A stretch of 64,000 bases of DNA from Actinomycetaceae bacterium (GTDB lineage Bacteria > Actinomycetota > Actinomycetes > Actinomycetales > Actinomycetaceae), in the NCBI GenBank assembly GCA_030528145.1, contig JAUMZK010000007.1:1-64000 (forward strand), in the 5' to 3' direction. Position numbers and translations under genes: made by a program. Shown here piece by piece: positions 1 through 7,932 of this stretch; positions within the stretch are counted from its first letter, which is position 1; each line of letters opens with the position of its first letter. The notes beneath the pieces are model-generated. The model made no database searches and was not told the origin of the DNA. It saw only the letters and a list, made by a program, of their open reading frames with translations.

Positions 1-1
1 C

Positions 2-88
2 ACCACCGAAATTAGCAAACACGAAATCACCGCCACACCGCAAATACCACCCTCCACCCAGCAGCTACTCAACACATTAACACCCTAA
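2..88 (+). CDS. C-terminal end of an unidentified protein (partial)
   Basis: An open frame enters from the left edge and ends at a TAA at 86-88, giving 28 residues rich in Thr, Pro and Gln with no recognisable motif. It would run toward the modC end of the molybdate operon. Another plus frame is also open over most of this stretch, so the reading is tentative. The bases from 89 to 367 hold no convincing gene or terminator hairpin. Confidence 0.3.
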   Translation, partial: TTEISKHEITATPQIPPSTQQLLNTLTP

Positions 89-367
89 AACCGCGCAAGT
101 CGGGTAATAGAAGCAGGCGCTTATGATTCCATTAAAGCCGATTATCTCTACTATTTTGATGCACATATTTTCTCCTACGAAGATTTTTATCAACTTTACG
201 CTTCGTATGTGATCATCGTCTGATTTGGCGACTTCTGCGTTTTCGCATTTACCGGCAGATTCCTTCGGTTAAAATTAGACCACGCCACTTAGAGAAGACA
301 AACGAGCATATTGGTCTTTGAGCCAGTTTCATCCTTGACATCCGTGGACGGCAAACGCATCTACTTG

Positions 368-1399
368 CTAAGTGTAAGCGTGGACGTCCACTGCATTCAC
401 TGTCACGCCTACCTTTTTCCCAATTTCTAAGGGAAGATCCGCGAAATCTGCCCACGATACTTGCGCAACCAGACCGTGGGGACGAGATAAAGTGACAGCG
501 TACCCTCGTCCTCGCGCTGCCACCGCCACTACTTCGGCTTCCCACTGTCCGGTCCGCCCAACATGCACTTTCGATGGCGATATCGCGGCAAAACGCGCAC
601 CAACAGGTGCCGCTGACCTAAGTTGAAGGCGCAAGCCATCGACATCAAAATAATCACCGACACTCGCGCCCAGGACGCGGTTCGTTCCCGAAAAGTCAGC
701 GAGGAACTTCGATCGAGGGCGTTGTAAACATTCCAACGCCATCCCGCTTTCAGTGATGTGACCGTTTTCAAGGATGACTACTCTATCAGCCACTTCAGCG
801 ACATCTTCGAGGGCGTGTGTGACCATGATCGTGATGATCTCCGATCCGGACACGTGATGGCGCAGTAGTCGACGAAAATCGCGGGCTACATTGATGTCGA
901 AAGCCGCCGTAGGCTCGTCTAAAAGCAAAATTTTGGGGCGTGAAGCCAACGCCCGCGCCAACGCCACGCGTCCGGCCTGACCGCCGGACAATTCGTGGGG
1001 GCGGCGTTCTCGAAAATCTTCCAAGGTCAGCGCCCGTAACCATTTTTCGGTTTCAGCTTTGATTTCTGTGCGAGGACGCCTGGCTACCTTTGGGCCAAAA
1101 GCAATGTTTTCAAATACGGTTAGGTGCGGGAAAAGCAGCGGGGTTTGGCGCAGCAGGGCGGCTGCGCGCGCGTGCGGAGGTACGAAAACACCCTCGGCGT
1201 CGTTTTGTAACGTCGTCCCAGCCGAAACGATCTGAGATTTCGAGGGAGGCAACAATCCTGCCACAGTTTCAATTAGCGTGGTTTTTCCGGCACCGTTTGG
1301 ACCAATGATCGCAGTTACTTCGCCGGGGTAAAAATCGCATTCCACATCGAGGGCGAAATCTGCTCGCGTTACGTGTGCGTGAGTTTGCAGCATGGTCAC
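368..1399 (-). CDS. modC: Molybdate ABC transporter ATP-binding protein
   Basis: 343-residue ATPase that energises molybdate import through ModB. Walker A GPNGAGKTT lies at about residues 33-41, the ABC signature LSGGQ at 137-141 and Walker B with DEP at about 157-163. The C-terminal 60-70 residues look like the TOBE/Mop oxyanion-binding domain usual for ModC, and the length is normal. The first codon is GTG and overlaps the modB stop (GTGA), so translation is coupled; an ATG lies two codons inside and could be used instead. Last gene of modE-like/modA/modB/modC. Confidence 0.93.
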   Translation of the reverse strand: MTMLQTHAHVTRADFALDVECDFYPGEVTAIIGPNGAGKTTLIETVAGLLPPSKSQIVSAGTTLQNDAEGVFVPPHARAAALLRQTPLLFPHLTVFENIAFGPKVARRPRTEIKAETEKWLRALTLEDFRERRPHELSGGQAGRVALARALASRPKILLLDEPTAAFDINVARDFRRLLRHHVSGSEIITIMVTHALEDVAEVADRVVILENGHITESGMALECLQRPRSKFLADFSGTNRVLGASVGDYFDVDGLRLQLRSAAPVGARFAAISPSKVHVGRTGQWEAEVVAVAARGRGYAVTLSRPHGLVAQVSWADFADLPLEIGKKVGVTVNAVDVHAYT

Positions 1400-2187
1400 C
1401 TTTGCGGATACCAGGATTTGGTGAATATCATGACGGCGAAAGCTGTGAATAGCAGCAGTAACGCCAAAGATATTGCGGTTTTTACGTTCGCGCCGCCACC
1501 GTTAAAAGCAGTGTAAATAACTAGAGGCATGGTTTGGGTAACGCCTTCGCGATTGCCAGCAAAGAGGGCGGTTGCCCCAAATTCCCCCACAGCGCGGGCG
1601 AAAGTTAGGACTATACCGGCGAAAACTCCGGAACGTGCTAAGGGCAAGGTGATACGCATTAGGGTTTGCGTGGGGGAGGCACCCAGGCTGGATGCAACAT
1701 CACGGAAACCACGCGACTGTGCGCGCAGTGTGCCTTCCACGGAAATGACCATGAAGGGCAGCGCTACAAACACTTGGGCGATGACCACTGCGGGCGTGGT
1801 GAAGGGGATAGAAATGCCAAGTTCGGCAAAATAACCGCCGAGCACGCCTGTGCGCCCCAAAAGTAGCAGCAGTGCCAATCCCCCCACCAAAGGTGGCATA
1901 ACTAATGGCAAGTTTACGAGCGCTCGCACTACTTGCGAAAGCAAGCCGGAATACTCGGTCAAAAATATTGCCAGAGGCACGCCCACCAGCACGCAAAGGA
2001 CAGTAGAAATGCTGGCGGTCACAAAGGATAAACGTAACGCGCTCAGTGCCCCCGGCGTGGACAATGCAGCTATCACGTCCTGCAAATCGGCACGCGCCAG
2101 CAGCGCAAAAATGGGGAGCGCGATGCTCAATGCTGCGACGCCACCGAGTAAAAGCACTAAGGCGGGAATTGTTTTATGGCTTTCCAA
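1396..2187 (-). CDS. modB: Molybdate ABC transporter permease
   Basis: 263-residue inner-membrane permease with about six hydrophobic helices. The loop EGTLRAQSRGFRDVASSLGA followed by a conserved Gly is the EAA motif of binding-protein-dependent permeases and docks to ModC. It overlaps modA by 14 bases and modC by the GTGA junction. The start used here is a TTG at 2187; a GTG about ten codons inside is possible, so the exact N-terminus is uncertain. The family assignment rests on both the sequence and its position between modA and modC. Confidence 0.92.
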   Translation of the reverse strand: MESHKTIPALVLLLGGVAALSIALPIFALLARADLQDVIAALSTPGALSALRLSFVTASISTVLCVLVGVPLAIFLTEYSGLLSQVVRALVNLPLVMPPLVGGLALLLLLGRTGVLGGYFAELGISIPFTTPAVVIAQVFVALPFMVISVEGTLRAQSRGFRDVASSLGASPTQTLMRITLPLARSGVFAGIVLTFARAVGEFGATALFAGNREGVTQTMPLVIYTAFNGGGANVKTAISLALLLLFTAFAVMIFTKSWYPQR

Positions 2188-2944
2188 AACCGTAGCCTTG
2201 CAGGATTTTCTGGGCTTTTTCTCCGATTACGAATTTGATGAACGCCCGGGCGATCTTCTTGTGTTCGGCTTGTTTCAGTTCGGCGATGGGATACTTGTTA
2301 AGCAGGTCGGCGTCCACTTCAGTGGGAATTTCAGTAATCTTGCCGTTGGCAGCCTTTACGTCCGTTCGGTAGATGAAGCCTGCATCAGCCTCGCCACTAG
2401 CCAACTTTGTGCTGACAGCCTTTACGTTTTGCTCTTGGGAAACCGGAGTCACCTGCAGACCCGCTTTTTTCAGAACTTTGCCGGTGGAATTACCGCACGG
2501 AACTTCCGGTGCGCACACCACGACCTTTAATTCCCGCTTGGCAAGGTCCACAAGCCCCTTCACCTGACCTGGATTAGCGGCTGGAACAGCAGCAGTAATT
2601 TGGTTAGTGGCAAATACTCGGCTGGCTGTGTCGTCGACCAAACCCCTCTCAACCGCTTTGTCCATGTTTTTCTTATCAGCTGAGGCGAACACGTCGGCCT
2701 TGAAACCTTCACTGAGTTGTTGAACTAAGGTAGTTGAACCGTCAAAAACGTTACTTACCTTGACGCCCGGATTTTCCCTCTCAAATTCTCTCGCAATGTC
2801 AGCAAATGCGTCTTTCAGAGAGGCTGCCGCCACAATCTGCAAGGTTTCTTCAGGAACTTTCTTTTCGACTTTGTCAGTGGCTTTGCCGACGCACCCTCCT
2901 AGAACGAGGGCGCTAACTAAAGCAGTGAGAACCAGGCGGCGCAT
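2174..2944 (-). CDS. modA: Molybdate-binding lipoprotein (periplasmic-type binding protein)
   Basis: 256-residue solute-binding protein that captures molybdate or tungstate outside the membrane. The N-terminus has a basic start, a hydrophobic stretch and a lipobox LGGC, so it should be a lipid-anchored exported protein. LQIVAAASLKDAF and NVFDGSTTLVQQL are typical ModA oxyanion-pocket segments. I place the start at the ATG at 2944, right after the stop of the upstream regulator and preceded by GAAAGGG, rather than at the ATG six codons upstream inside the regulator. Overlaps modB by 14 bases. Confidence 0.93.
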   Translation of the reverse strand: MRRLVLTALVSALVLGGCVGKATDKVEKKVPEETLQIVAAASLKDAFADIAREFERENPGVKVSNVFDGSTTLVQQLSEGFKADVFASADKKNMDKAVERGLVDDTASRVFATNQITAAVPAANPGQVKGLVDLAKRELKVVVCAPEVPCGNSTGKVLKKAGLQVTPVSQEQNVKAVSTKLASGEADAGFIYRTDVKAANGKITEIPTEVDADLLNKYPIAELKQAEHKKIARAFIKFVIGEKAQKILQGYGFGKP

Positions 2945-2945
2945 T

Positions 2946-3329
2946 TTACACCCTTTCGACAATTACGGTAGTAGCTTTCACGAGGGCGTCTGCGCGGTCT
3001 CCCACTTTCAGCCCCAGATCTTTCAGCGCTTCAGTGGACATTAATGACACTATGCGAAACGGTCCGCAATGCATTTCCACTTGGCTCATTACGCTGTCTT
3101 TGTGAATATCGGTGACCAGTCCGCGCAATTGGTTTCGCGCCGAGGTTGAATGGGCAGGCTGTGCTTCCACCCGGTTCTTTGCGAAGACCGCCAGTTCTGC
3201 TCCGGCAATTACTTGGTGCCGCGTCGCGTCAATGGTGGAGTTCAATTTGCCGCCCCGTACCCACCTCCGGACGGTATCGGAACTAACCCCCAGTAGTGAG
3301 GCGACCTCAGAAATTCGGAACTGTGACAC
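2946..3329 (-). CDS. Molybdate-responsive regulator, MerR-type HTH plus TOBE domain
   Basis: 127-residue protein. Residues 1-45 (FRISEVASLLGVSSDTVRRW) are a MerR/excisionase-type helix-turn-helix; residues about 60-127 look like one TOBE/Mop domain (QVEMHCGPFRIVSLMSTEAL, then VGDRADALVKATTVIVER), which binds molybdate. This is the short ModE-like form common in actinobacteria and likely controls the mod operon that follows it, and perhaps the divergent moe genes. Start is GTG; a TACACT box ends seven bases upstream, suggesting a leaderless message. The regulatory target is inferred from position. Confidence 0.82.
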   Translation of the reverse strand: MSQFRISEVASLLGVSSDTVRRWVRGGKLNSTIDATRHQVIAGAELAVFAKNRVEAQPAHSTSARNQLRGLVTDIHKDSVMSQVEMHCGPFRIVSLMSTEALKDLGLKVGDRADALVKATTVIVERV

Positions 3330-3336
3330 AGCTAGG

Positions 3337-3342
3337 AGTGTA
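3337..3342 (-). promoter_or_regulatory. Candidate -10 box for a leaderless modE-like/modABC transcript
   Basis: On the minus strand TACACT is followed by exactly seven bases and then the GTG start of the regulator. This spacing is what is seen for leaderless messages in actinobacteria. No good -35 hexamer is visible at 17-18 bases, so confidence is limited. Confidence 0.3.
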
Positions 3343-3440
3343 GCACAGAAAATGCGGCGATAAACACCAGAAAGTGACGCACTTATTGCTTAATTACTTC
3401 TACATAGGAGATGTTCGACTTTTTCTTCTAAGCTGGAAGC

Positions 3441-4505
3441 GTGCATTTCAACAAGTACCAAAGACAAGTAATGTTGCCTAACTTTGGGGAGGCAGCCCAA
3501 AATAAGCTCGCACGCGCCCACGTGCTGGTGATCGGTGCCGGAGGGTTAGGGTCCCCAGTGTTGGAATATCTCACGGCCGCTGGGGTAGGCACAATCAGCG
3601 TTATTGACGACGATGTCGTGACACCCTCGAATTTGCACCGTCAGATTGTTCACGGCATGCCCGATGTGGGGCGCGCCAAAGTGGCATCTGCTAAAGATCG
3701 TCTGGACCACTTGAGCGGTGGGGATGTAAAAATTCTGCCTATCGAAGGGCGCATAAACGCCGCTAACGCGGTGGCGCTGGTTGGCAGCGCAGACCTGGTT
3801 ATTGACGGGGCAGACAATTTTCCTACCCGGTACTTGGTTGCCGACACGTGCAAAAACTTGCAAAAACCCTTGGTGTGGGGTTCGGTGCTGACGTTCTATG
3901 CCCAGGTATCAGTCTTTTTGAACGGGGACGATACCCCCACTTTGCGCGATTTATTCCCTGCTGCTCCCCCTGAAGGTACGGTCCCTTCTTGTGGGGAAGC
4001 GGGCGTGATCGGCGCCCTCGTGGGACAAGCCGGAACCGTGATGGCGATGGAAGCAATAAAAGTATTGACCGGCGTCGGCAAAACCCTGGCAGGCTCCGTC
4101 CTCATGGTAGACGCCCTAAACGCCGAGTTTACGAAAATTCCGTTGCGCCGCCGCCAAGGTGGTCAGGTTTCACCGCCACTGTCGGTGCACACATGCGGGG
4201 CGAACGATGAATTTCCGGAAATTTCCGTGCGCGACGCCAAAGACCGCTTGGGCGAGTTCACTCCTCTGGACGTGCGCAGCGCCTCAGAATATGCCGAGGG
4301 GCACCTGCCTGGCGCGATAAACGTCCCAGTGGGGGATATCGACGAGGACGCCGCCCGCGCTTTGGGCGAAAAAAACTTGCTCGTTTATTGCGAAAGCGGT
4401 CCGCGGGCGGTGCGTGCTGGCAGAATACTTGTAAAATACGCTAAAGTGACGCTGCTTTCCGGACACTACCGGGCGTGGCGTATCGAAGGAAAAAATAATG
4501 CGTAA
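3441..4505 (+). CDS. moeZ: Molybdopterin-synthase adenylyltransferase/sulfurtransferase (MoeB/MoeZ)
   Basis: 354 residues. N-terminal ThiF/E1-like domain with the nucleotide-binding loop GAGGLGS at about residues 32-38, a DDDVV acidic patch and HRQIV; it adenylates the Gly-Gly C-terminus of MoaD-type proteins. The C-terminal rhodanese domain (LDVRSASEYAEGHLPGAINVP) carries the likely persulfide cysteine in VYCESG at about residue 317. The zinc CxxC pair of E. coli MoeB is absent (TLRDLFP instead of a CxxCLFP form), as in MoeZ-type proteins. GTG start; overlaps moeA by 8 bases. Could also serve thiamine or cysteine sulfur-carrier proteins. Confidence 0.9.
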   Translation: MHFNKYQRQVMLPNFGEAAQNKLARAHVLVIGAGGLGSPVLEYLTAAGVGTISVIDDDVVTPSNLHRQIVHGMPDVGRAKVASAKDRLDHLSGGDVKILPIEGRINAANAVALVGSADLVIDGADNFPTRYLVADTCKNLQKPLVWGSVLTFYAQVSVFLNGDDTPTLRDLFPAAPPEGTVPSCGEAGVIGALVGQAGTVMAMEAIKVLTGVGKTLAGSVLMVDALNAEFTKIPLRRRQGGQVSPPLSVHTCGANDEFPEISVRDAKDRLGEFTPLDVRSASEYAEGHLPGAINVPVGDIDEDAARALGEKNLLVYCESGPRAVRAGRILVKYAKVTLLSGHYRAWRIEGKNNA

Positions 4506-5706
4506 AGATCACCAAAAACCAATTTCAACTGAAGACTACCAACAGCAGTTGCGCGATTTGGCTGCAAAATTCGTGCGCTCTGACCGCGAACGCGTGTCCG
4601 TTTTTGCCGCTAACAAGCGTGTTTTGGCGGCGTCCGTGCGCGCCCAGGTGAGCACCCCAGTTTTTGACAATTCGGCGATGGACGGTTTTGCGGTTTGCGG
4701 CGCGGACCTTGAAAAATTGCCAGTCACTTTGGAAATTGTGGGGGAGCAGCCGGCGGGTCCCTCCTTGCATCTGAGCGTGAATCCGGGGCAGGCGGTTGCC
4801 ATAATGACTGGCGCACCAATTCCCGCTGGAGCCGATACTGTGGTGCAAAGTGAGCTTACGCAAACCGCCGGAAAAACCGTTACAATATGTCGGGCTCCCG
4901 CGAAAAATAATATTCGCAAAGCGGGCGAGGACGCCACCGCGGGCGAAACCATATTGGCAGCGGGGGAGTTCCTGGGGGCGCGCGAACTGGCGGCAATTGC
5001 CAGTGTAGGAATTGCCGAAATTGACTGCTACCACCAATTGAAAGTGGGGGTTATAGCCACGGGCGATGAACTGGTTGCGCCCGGAACTGTCCTGAAACCA
5101 GGGCAAATCTATGAGTCAAATTCTCTGTTGCTCACCACTTTAGCCAGCGAGGGCGGCTACCAAGTGACCAGATACCAGACCAGTGTGGATAGTCCGGCAC
5201 ATTTGCGCGTGTTACTCACCGAAGCCAGTGATGAAAATGATGTGTTCATCTTGTCTGGGGGCGTGAGTGTGGGAAACCACGACGTGGTTCGGAACCTGTT
5301 AGAGGACAGTGGCGGAACTTTCTTGCGTGTTGCCCAACAGCCCGGCAAACCCCAAGGGTACGCCGTTTTTGCGGGCACGCCTATCCTGGCATTTCCCGGA
5401 AATCCGGTGGCTTCATTTGTGTCTTTCTTTGTGTATGGGCGCGAATTTTTGGCTCGCTTGGCGGGCGCGCAGGTGCCGGTTCGACTCAGTCAGCGCGCTC
5501 CCGCAGGGGCGGCGTGGAAGTCTCCGGTGGGCAAACGCCAGTATGTGCCAGCGCGGCTTGAAGGCGGCATGGTAGTGCCGGTTTCGCGTCTGTCTTCGGC
5601 TTCGCACCTGGTGACTCGGCTGGCGGGGGCAGATTATTTGGCGGTAGTACCAGAAGAAATTGAGTGCGTAGCTGTGGGCGACGTCCTCGAAATTATGGAG
5701 ATATAG
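4498..5706 (+). CDS. moeA: Molybdopterin molybdenumtransferase MoeA
   Basis: 402 residues, normal for the family. MoeA inserts molybdate into adenylylated molybdopterin. FDNSAMDGFAV near the N-terminus, MTGAPIPAGADTVV, GVIATGDELV, LSGGVSVGNHDVV, PGKPQGYAVF and FPGNPVASFVSF are the successive family blocks, and a C-terminal beta domain follows. It overlaps moeZ, and its TAG stop abuts the ATG of moaC, so moeZ-moeA-moaC-mobA is one transcription unit. Confidence 0.95.
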   Translation: MRKDHQKPISTEDYQQQLRDLAAKFVRSDRERVSVFAANKRVLAASVRAQVSTPVFDNSAMDGFAVCGADLEKLPVTLEIVGEQPAGPSLHLSVNPGQAVAIMTGAPIPAGADTVVQSELTQTAGKTVTICRAPAKNNIRKAGEDATAGETILAAGEFLGARELAAIASVGIAEIDCYHQLKVGVIATGDELVAPGTVLKPGQIYESNSLLLTTLASEGGYQVTRYQTSVDSPAHLRVLLTEASDENDVFILSGGVSVGNHDVVRNLLEDSGGTFLRVAQQPGKPQGYAVFAGTPILAFPGNPVASFVSFFVYGREFLARLAGAQVPVRLSQRAPAGAAWKSPVGKRQYVPARLEGGMVVPVSRLSSASHLVTRLAGADYLAVVPEEIECVAVGDVLEIMEI

Positions 5707-6174
5707 ATGAAGCTGACCCATTTATCTGACGCGGGCGAGGTGTGGATGGTGGACATTTCCGCCAAAGAACCCACGGTTCGCCAGGCCAGCGCTTCCGCAA
5801 TTGTGAAGTGCCAGAGCGCAACTATTGACACTATTCGGGCGGGCGCCGCCCGCAAAGGCGACGTACTGGCGGTAATTCGCTTGGCGGGCATACAAGCCAC
5901 GAAGTTGGCGCCCCAGATCATTCCGCTCGCGCACCCCATTGCGATTCATGGTGCTCAAGTTGACATTGAGCTCGGCGAGGACGAAATCCGTTTGCGCGCC
6001 CACGTGAAGACCGCTGACCGCACTGGTATCGAAATGGAAGCACTCACGGCGGTGACCTGCGCGGCCCTTACTGCCATAGACATGATTAAGGGCATTGATC
6101 GCGCAGCGTACATTGCAAACGCGCAGGTTGATCGCAAAACCGGAGGACGGTCGGGCACCTTTGAGCGCAACTGA
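5707..6174 (+). CDS. moaC: Cyclic pyranopterin monophosphate synthase MoaC
   Basis: 155 residues, typical length. MoaC converts the MoaA product into cyclic pyranopterin monophosphate. Family blocks: MVDISAKEPTVRQASA at the start, KGDVLAVIRLAGIQATKLAPQIIPLAHP in the middle, and GIEMEALTAVTCAALTAIDMIKGID near the end, including the conserved LAHP and ME-AL residues. Start ATG is immediately after the moeA stop. The 3' end overlaps the proposed TTG start of mobA by 14 bases. Confidence 0.95.
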   Translation: MKLTHLSDAGEVWMVDISAKEPTVRQASASAIVKCQSATIDTIRAGAARKGDVLAVIRLAGIQATKLAPQIIPLAHPIAIHGAQVDIELGEDEIRLRAHVKTADRTGIEMEALTAVTCAALTAIDMIKGIDRAAYIANAQVDRKTGGRSGTFERN

Positions 6175-6796
6175 AGCCATCGTTTTGGCGGGGGGAAAGT
6201 CCTCTCGTTTTGGCGCAGATAAAGCGTTTGCGCGCCTGGAAGGACAGACGCTGCTGGGACGTACCGTGAGTTCTCTGGCAAACTTAGGGTTTACGCGCAT
6301 CGCGATCGCGGCCCCCCCCGAAAAAGTGGCGGTGGTGGGCGCAGAAACTGGGGTTTCGTTGTTGGCGGCGCCTGAAGATCCGCCTGGTGGGGGTCCGGTG
6401 GCGGGCATTTTTGCTGGCCTGGTCGCCCTTGACCAAGCTCGCGCAGACGGCAATGACGAGGACGCGGCGCAGGTTGCGGTGTTGGCATGCGATCATCCGG
6501 GTGCGGCTACGGTTCTTTCGGCGCTTTTGAAACACGCTGAAAAATTGCCGCCTTGCGACGGTGTGTGTGCTAGTGAGGACGGGGAACGTCCGCAGTGGTT
6601 GCTGGCAATTTATCGCCTTGATTTTTTACGTGCGCGCCAACGTGAGTTGGGGGATGGGCGGGGCGTGGCCGCCAAAAATCTGTTTGCGCCTGCTAAATTG
6701 TTGCCCGTGCGTATGAATAAAACGCAAGTGGCAGACGTGGACCGACCTGGCGACCTCGAAAACTTTTTGCGCCAAGTGCGTGAAAGCAATGTATAA
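6161..6796 (+). CDS. mobA: Molybdenum cofactor guanylyltransferase MobA
   Basis: 211 residues from a TTG at 6161. MobA adds GMP to molybdopterin to make the MGD cofactor. IVLAGGKSSRFGADKAFARL is the nucleotidyltransferase signature (LAGG, then R-G-DKA), and VLACDHPGA corresponds to the DxP metal/substrate motif. I prefer the TTG because it lets the protein begin directly at the signature and has GGAGGA upstream at 6142-6147; the upstream ATG at 6095 would add 22 residues encoded inside moaC. The spacing of about 13 bases is long, so the start is not certain. Confidence 0.85.
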   Translation: MSATEAIVLAGGKSSRFGADKAFARLEGQTLLGRTVSSLANLGFTRIAIAAPPEKVAVVGAETGVSLLAAPEDPPGGGPVAGIFAGLVALDQARADGNDEDAAQVAVLACDHPGAATVLSALLKHAEKLPPCDGVCASEDGERPQWLLAIYRLDFLRARQRELGDGRGVAAKNLFAPAKLLPVRMNKTQVADVDRPGDLENFLRQVRESNV

Positions 6797-6801
6797 AGTG
6801 T

Positions 6802-6863
6802 CGAATTGGCGATTGTAGGGTGGGACATTCGCCCCACCCTAACACCGGATCTTCGCCAATTCG
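6802..6863. terminator. Nested inverted repeat between convergent genes
   Basis: Outer arms CGAATTGGCGA (6802-6812) and TCGCCAATTCG (6853-6863) are perfect complements; inside them TAGGGTGGG (6816-6824) pairs with CCCACCCTA (6833-6841). It sits between the ends of mobA (plus) and the membrane gene (minus), so a bidirectional transcription stop is likely. There is no clear T-run, so it may be a Rho-assisted stop or an mRNA-end stabiliser. Confidence 0.6.
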
Positions 6864-6875
6864 CGTCTGGCTGGT

Positions 6876-7376
6876 TTAGGCAACCAATTGGGTGGTGAAG
6901 TCAGGAACGGACCGTTTGATCAACGGGATCAAAATTACAGCGGGACCATAGTAGAGAAGTGGGGCAATGAGCTGCGGATAATCACTTAGTAATGTTATCA
7001 GGTTTGGCGCCCCTTGAAAGATGGTAGCTTGGAGGATTCCGCCGAGGAGCAAACAAAAAGTCAGCACGTGCAGGCAATACCAAACTACATGTAGACGCCG
7101 GTAAGCGATCAGGCTGATTTTATAGAAAGCCCCATTTGCGTACAACAAACCGAAGACAACTGACTCTATTACCATCATGACCGCTACGGGGCGGAGCAGC
7201 CAGGATAAGGGTGACGGGGCACCAACCCACGCTACTGCCAGAATAATAAAAATGACGGCGCGTCCGATGGTGGAGGCGAACGTGACTTTTGCGTGCAGAT
7301 ATTGGTGGGGATAGTTACCTGAAATATCAGTTTTTGCGCGTTTATCTTTCGTATCGACTGGAACCGCTCGCTTCAT
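6876..7376 (-). CDS. Unidentified four-helix membrane protein
   Basis: 166 residues; I do not recognise the family. A basic, polar N-terminus of about 30 residues is followed by four hydrophobic segments (roughly residues 37-53, 60-80, 96-115 and 136-155), then a short polar tail. No catalytic motif, Cys pair or binding loop is obvious. It lies alone between two molybdenum cofactor gene groups, facing mobA tail to tail. A dyad TTACAAT-TGTT-ATTGTAA lies about 27 bases upstream of its start, suggesting its own regulated promoter. Confidence 0.65.
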   Translation of the reverse strand: MKRAVPVDTKDKRAKTDISGNYPHQYLHAKVTFASTIGRAVIFIILAVAWVGAPSPLSWLLRPVAVMMVIESVVFGLLYANGAFYKISLIAYRRLHVVWYCLHVLTFCLLLGGILQATIFQGAPNLITLLSDYPQLIAPLLYYGPAVILIPLIKRSVPDFTTQLVA

Positions 7377-7692
7377 TGCGGTCCCCTTAGCTTAGTAGAA
7401 CCTTACAATTGTTATTGTAATCAAAGAATTTATTGAGTCAATCCTGACTGACCGATTTTACTACTAAGTCATATTGGAATATTGGGGCTATGTTCCAACG
7501 TTTTTCGTACTAGGCATCGGTGGGGCATCTCAGCGCTGACGGTTTGGGTAGATACAAAGCGGATTAAGGTCTGCAAAAGATGGGGTACAGAAGTTTGCCC
7601 GCGGATGTTTGCCTGTCCTTGGCGTCCTCGTAATAATTCTGCTGGAAAAGCGCTTTCGCCGCTTCATGCTATCTTTGAGCGTGGGAGGATAA
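7377..7692. other. Spacer between the membrane gene and moaD
   Basis: 316 bases without a convincing gene. It contains the dyad at 7403-7420, an AT-rich stretch to about 7470, one CGTCCTCGTAAT copy of the dispersed motif at 7623, and the ribosome-binding site GGGAGGA at 7683-7689 for moaD. A short plus-strand open frame overlapping the moaD start has no ribosome-binding site and odd composition, so it is not called. Confidence 0.6.
7403..7420 (-). promoter_or_regulatory. Operator-like dyad TTACAAT-N4-ATTGTAA
   Basis: Perfect 7-bp arms separated by TGTT, AT-rich, just upstream of the minus-strand membrane gene. The form suits a dimeric HTH repressor of the TetR or MarR type; which protein binds is unknown. 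Confidence 0.4.
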
Positions 7693-7929
7693 ATGGTAAA
7701 AGTTCGTTACTTTGCTGGAATTGCTGAACTCGCAGGCACTAGTGAAGAGTCTTTCGCAACCACCAACCTGGGCGCGCTAAAAAACGAAATTCTGTGTCGC
7801 CACGGTCAAAATATGGCGGCGCCATTGAGCGTGTGCGCTTTCCTTGCTGAAGGCGAGTATTTGGGCGAGGACGCCGCGCTCACTGATGGCATTACGGTCG
7901 ACGTGTTGCCGCCGTTCGCAGGCGGATAA
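7693..7929 (+). CDS. moaD: Molybdopterin synthase sulfur carrier subunit MoaD
   Basis: 78-residue ubiquitin-like protein ending in Gly-Gly (PPFAGG), the tail that is adenylated by MoeZ and then thiocarboxylated. MVKVRYFAGIAELAGTSEE and TDGITVDVLPPFAGG match the family start and end. Preceded by GGGAGGA at 7683-7689. It is on the plus strand, apart from its partner moaE on the opposite strand; the 3' end comes within three bases of the moaA stop. Confidence 0.92.
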   Translation: MVKVRYFAGIAELAGTSEESFATTNLGALKNEILCRHGQNMAAPLSVCAFLAEGEYLGEDAALTDGITVDVLPPFAGG

Positions 7930-7932
7930 AAG

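Noticed and set aside
1850..2530. 226-codon plus-strand open frame
   Set aside because: Antisense to modB and modA, which are certain; no ribosome-binding site or motif.
5722..6453. 243-codon minus-strand open frame
   Set aside because: Antisense to moaC and mobA; composition is Pro/Ala/Arg-rich as expected for a shadow frame.
7482..7727. 81-codon plus-strand frame upstream of moaD
   Set aside because: No ribosome-binding site, odd Trp/Arg/Cys content, and it overlaps moaD, which has a strong site.
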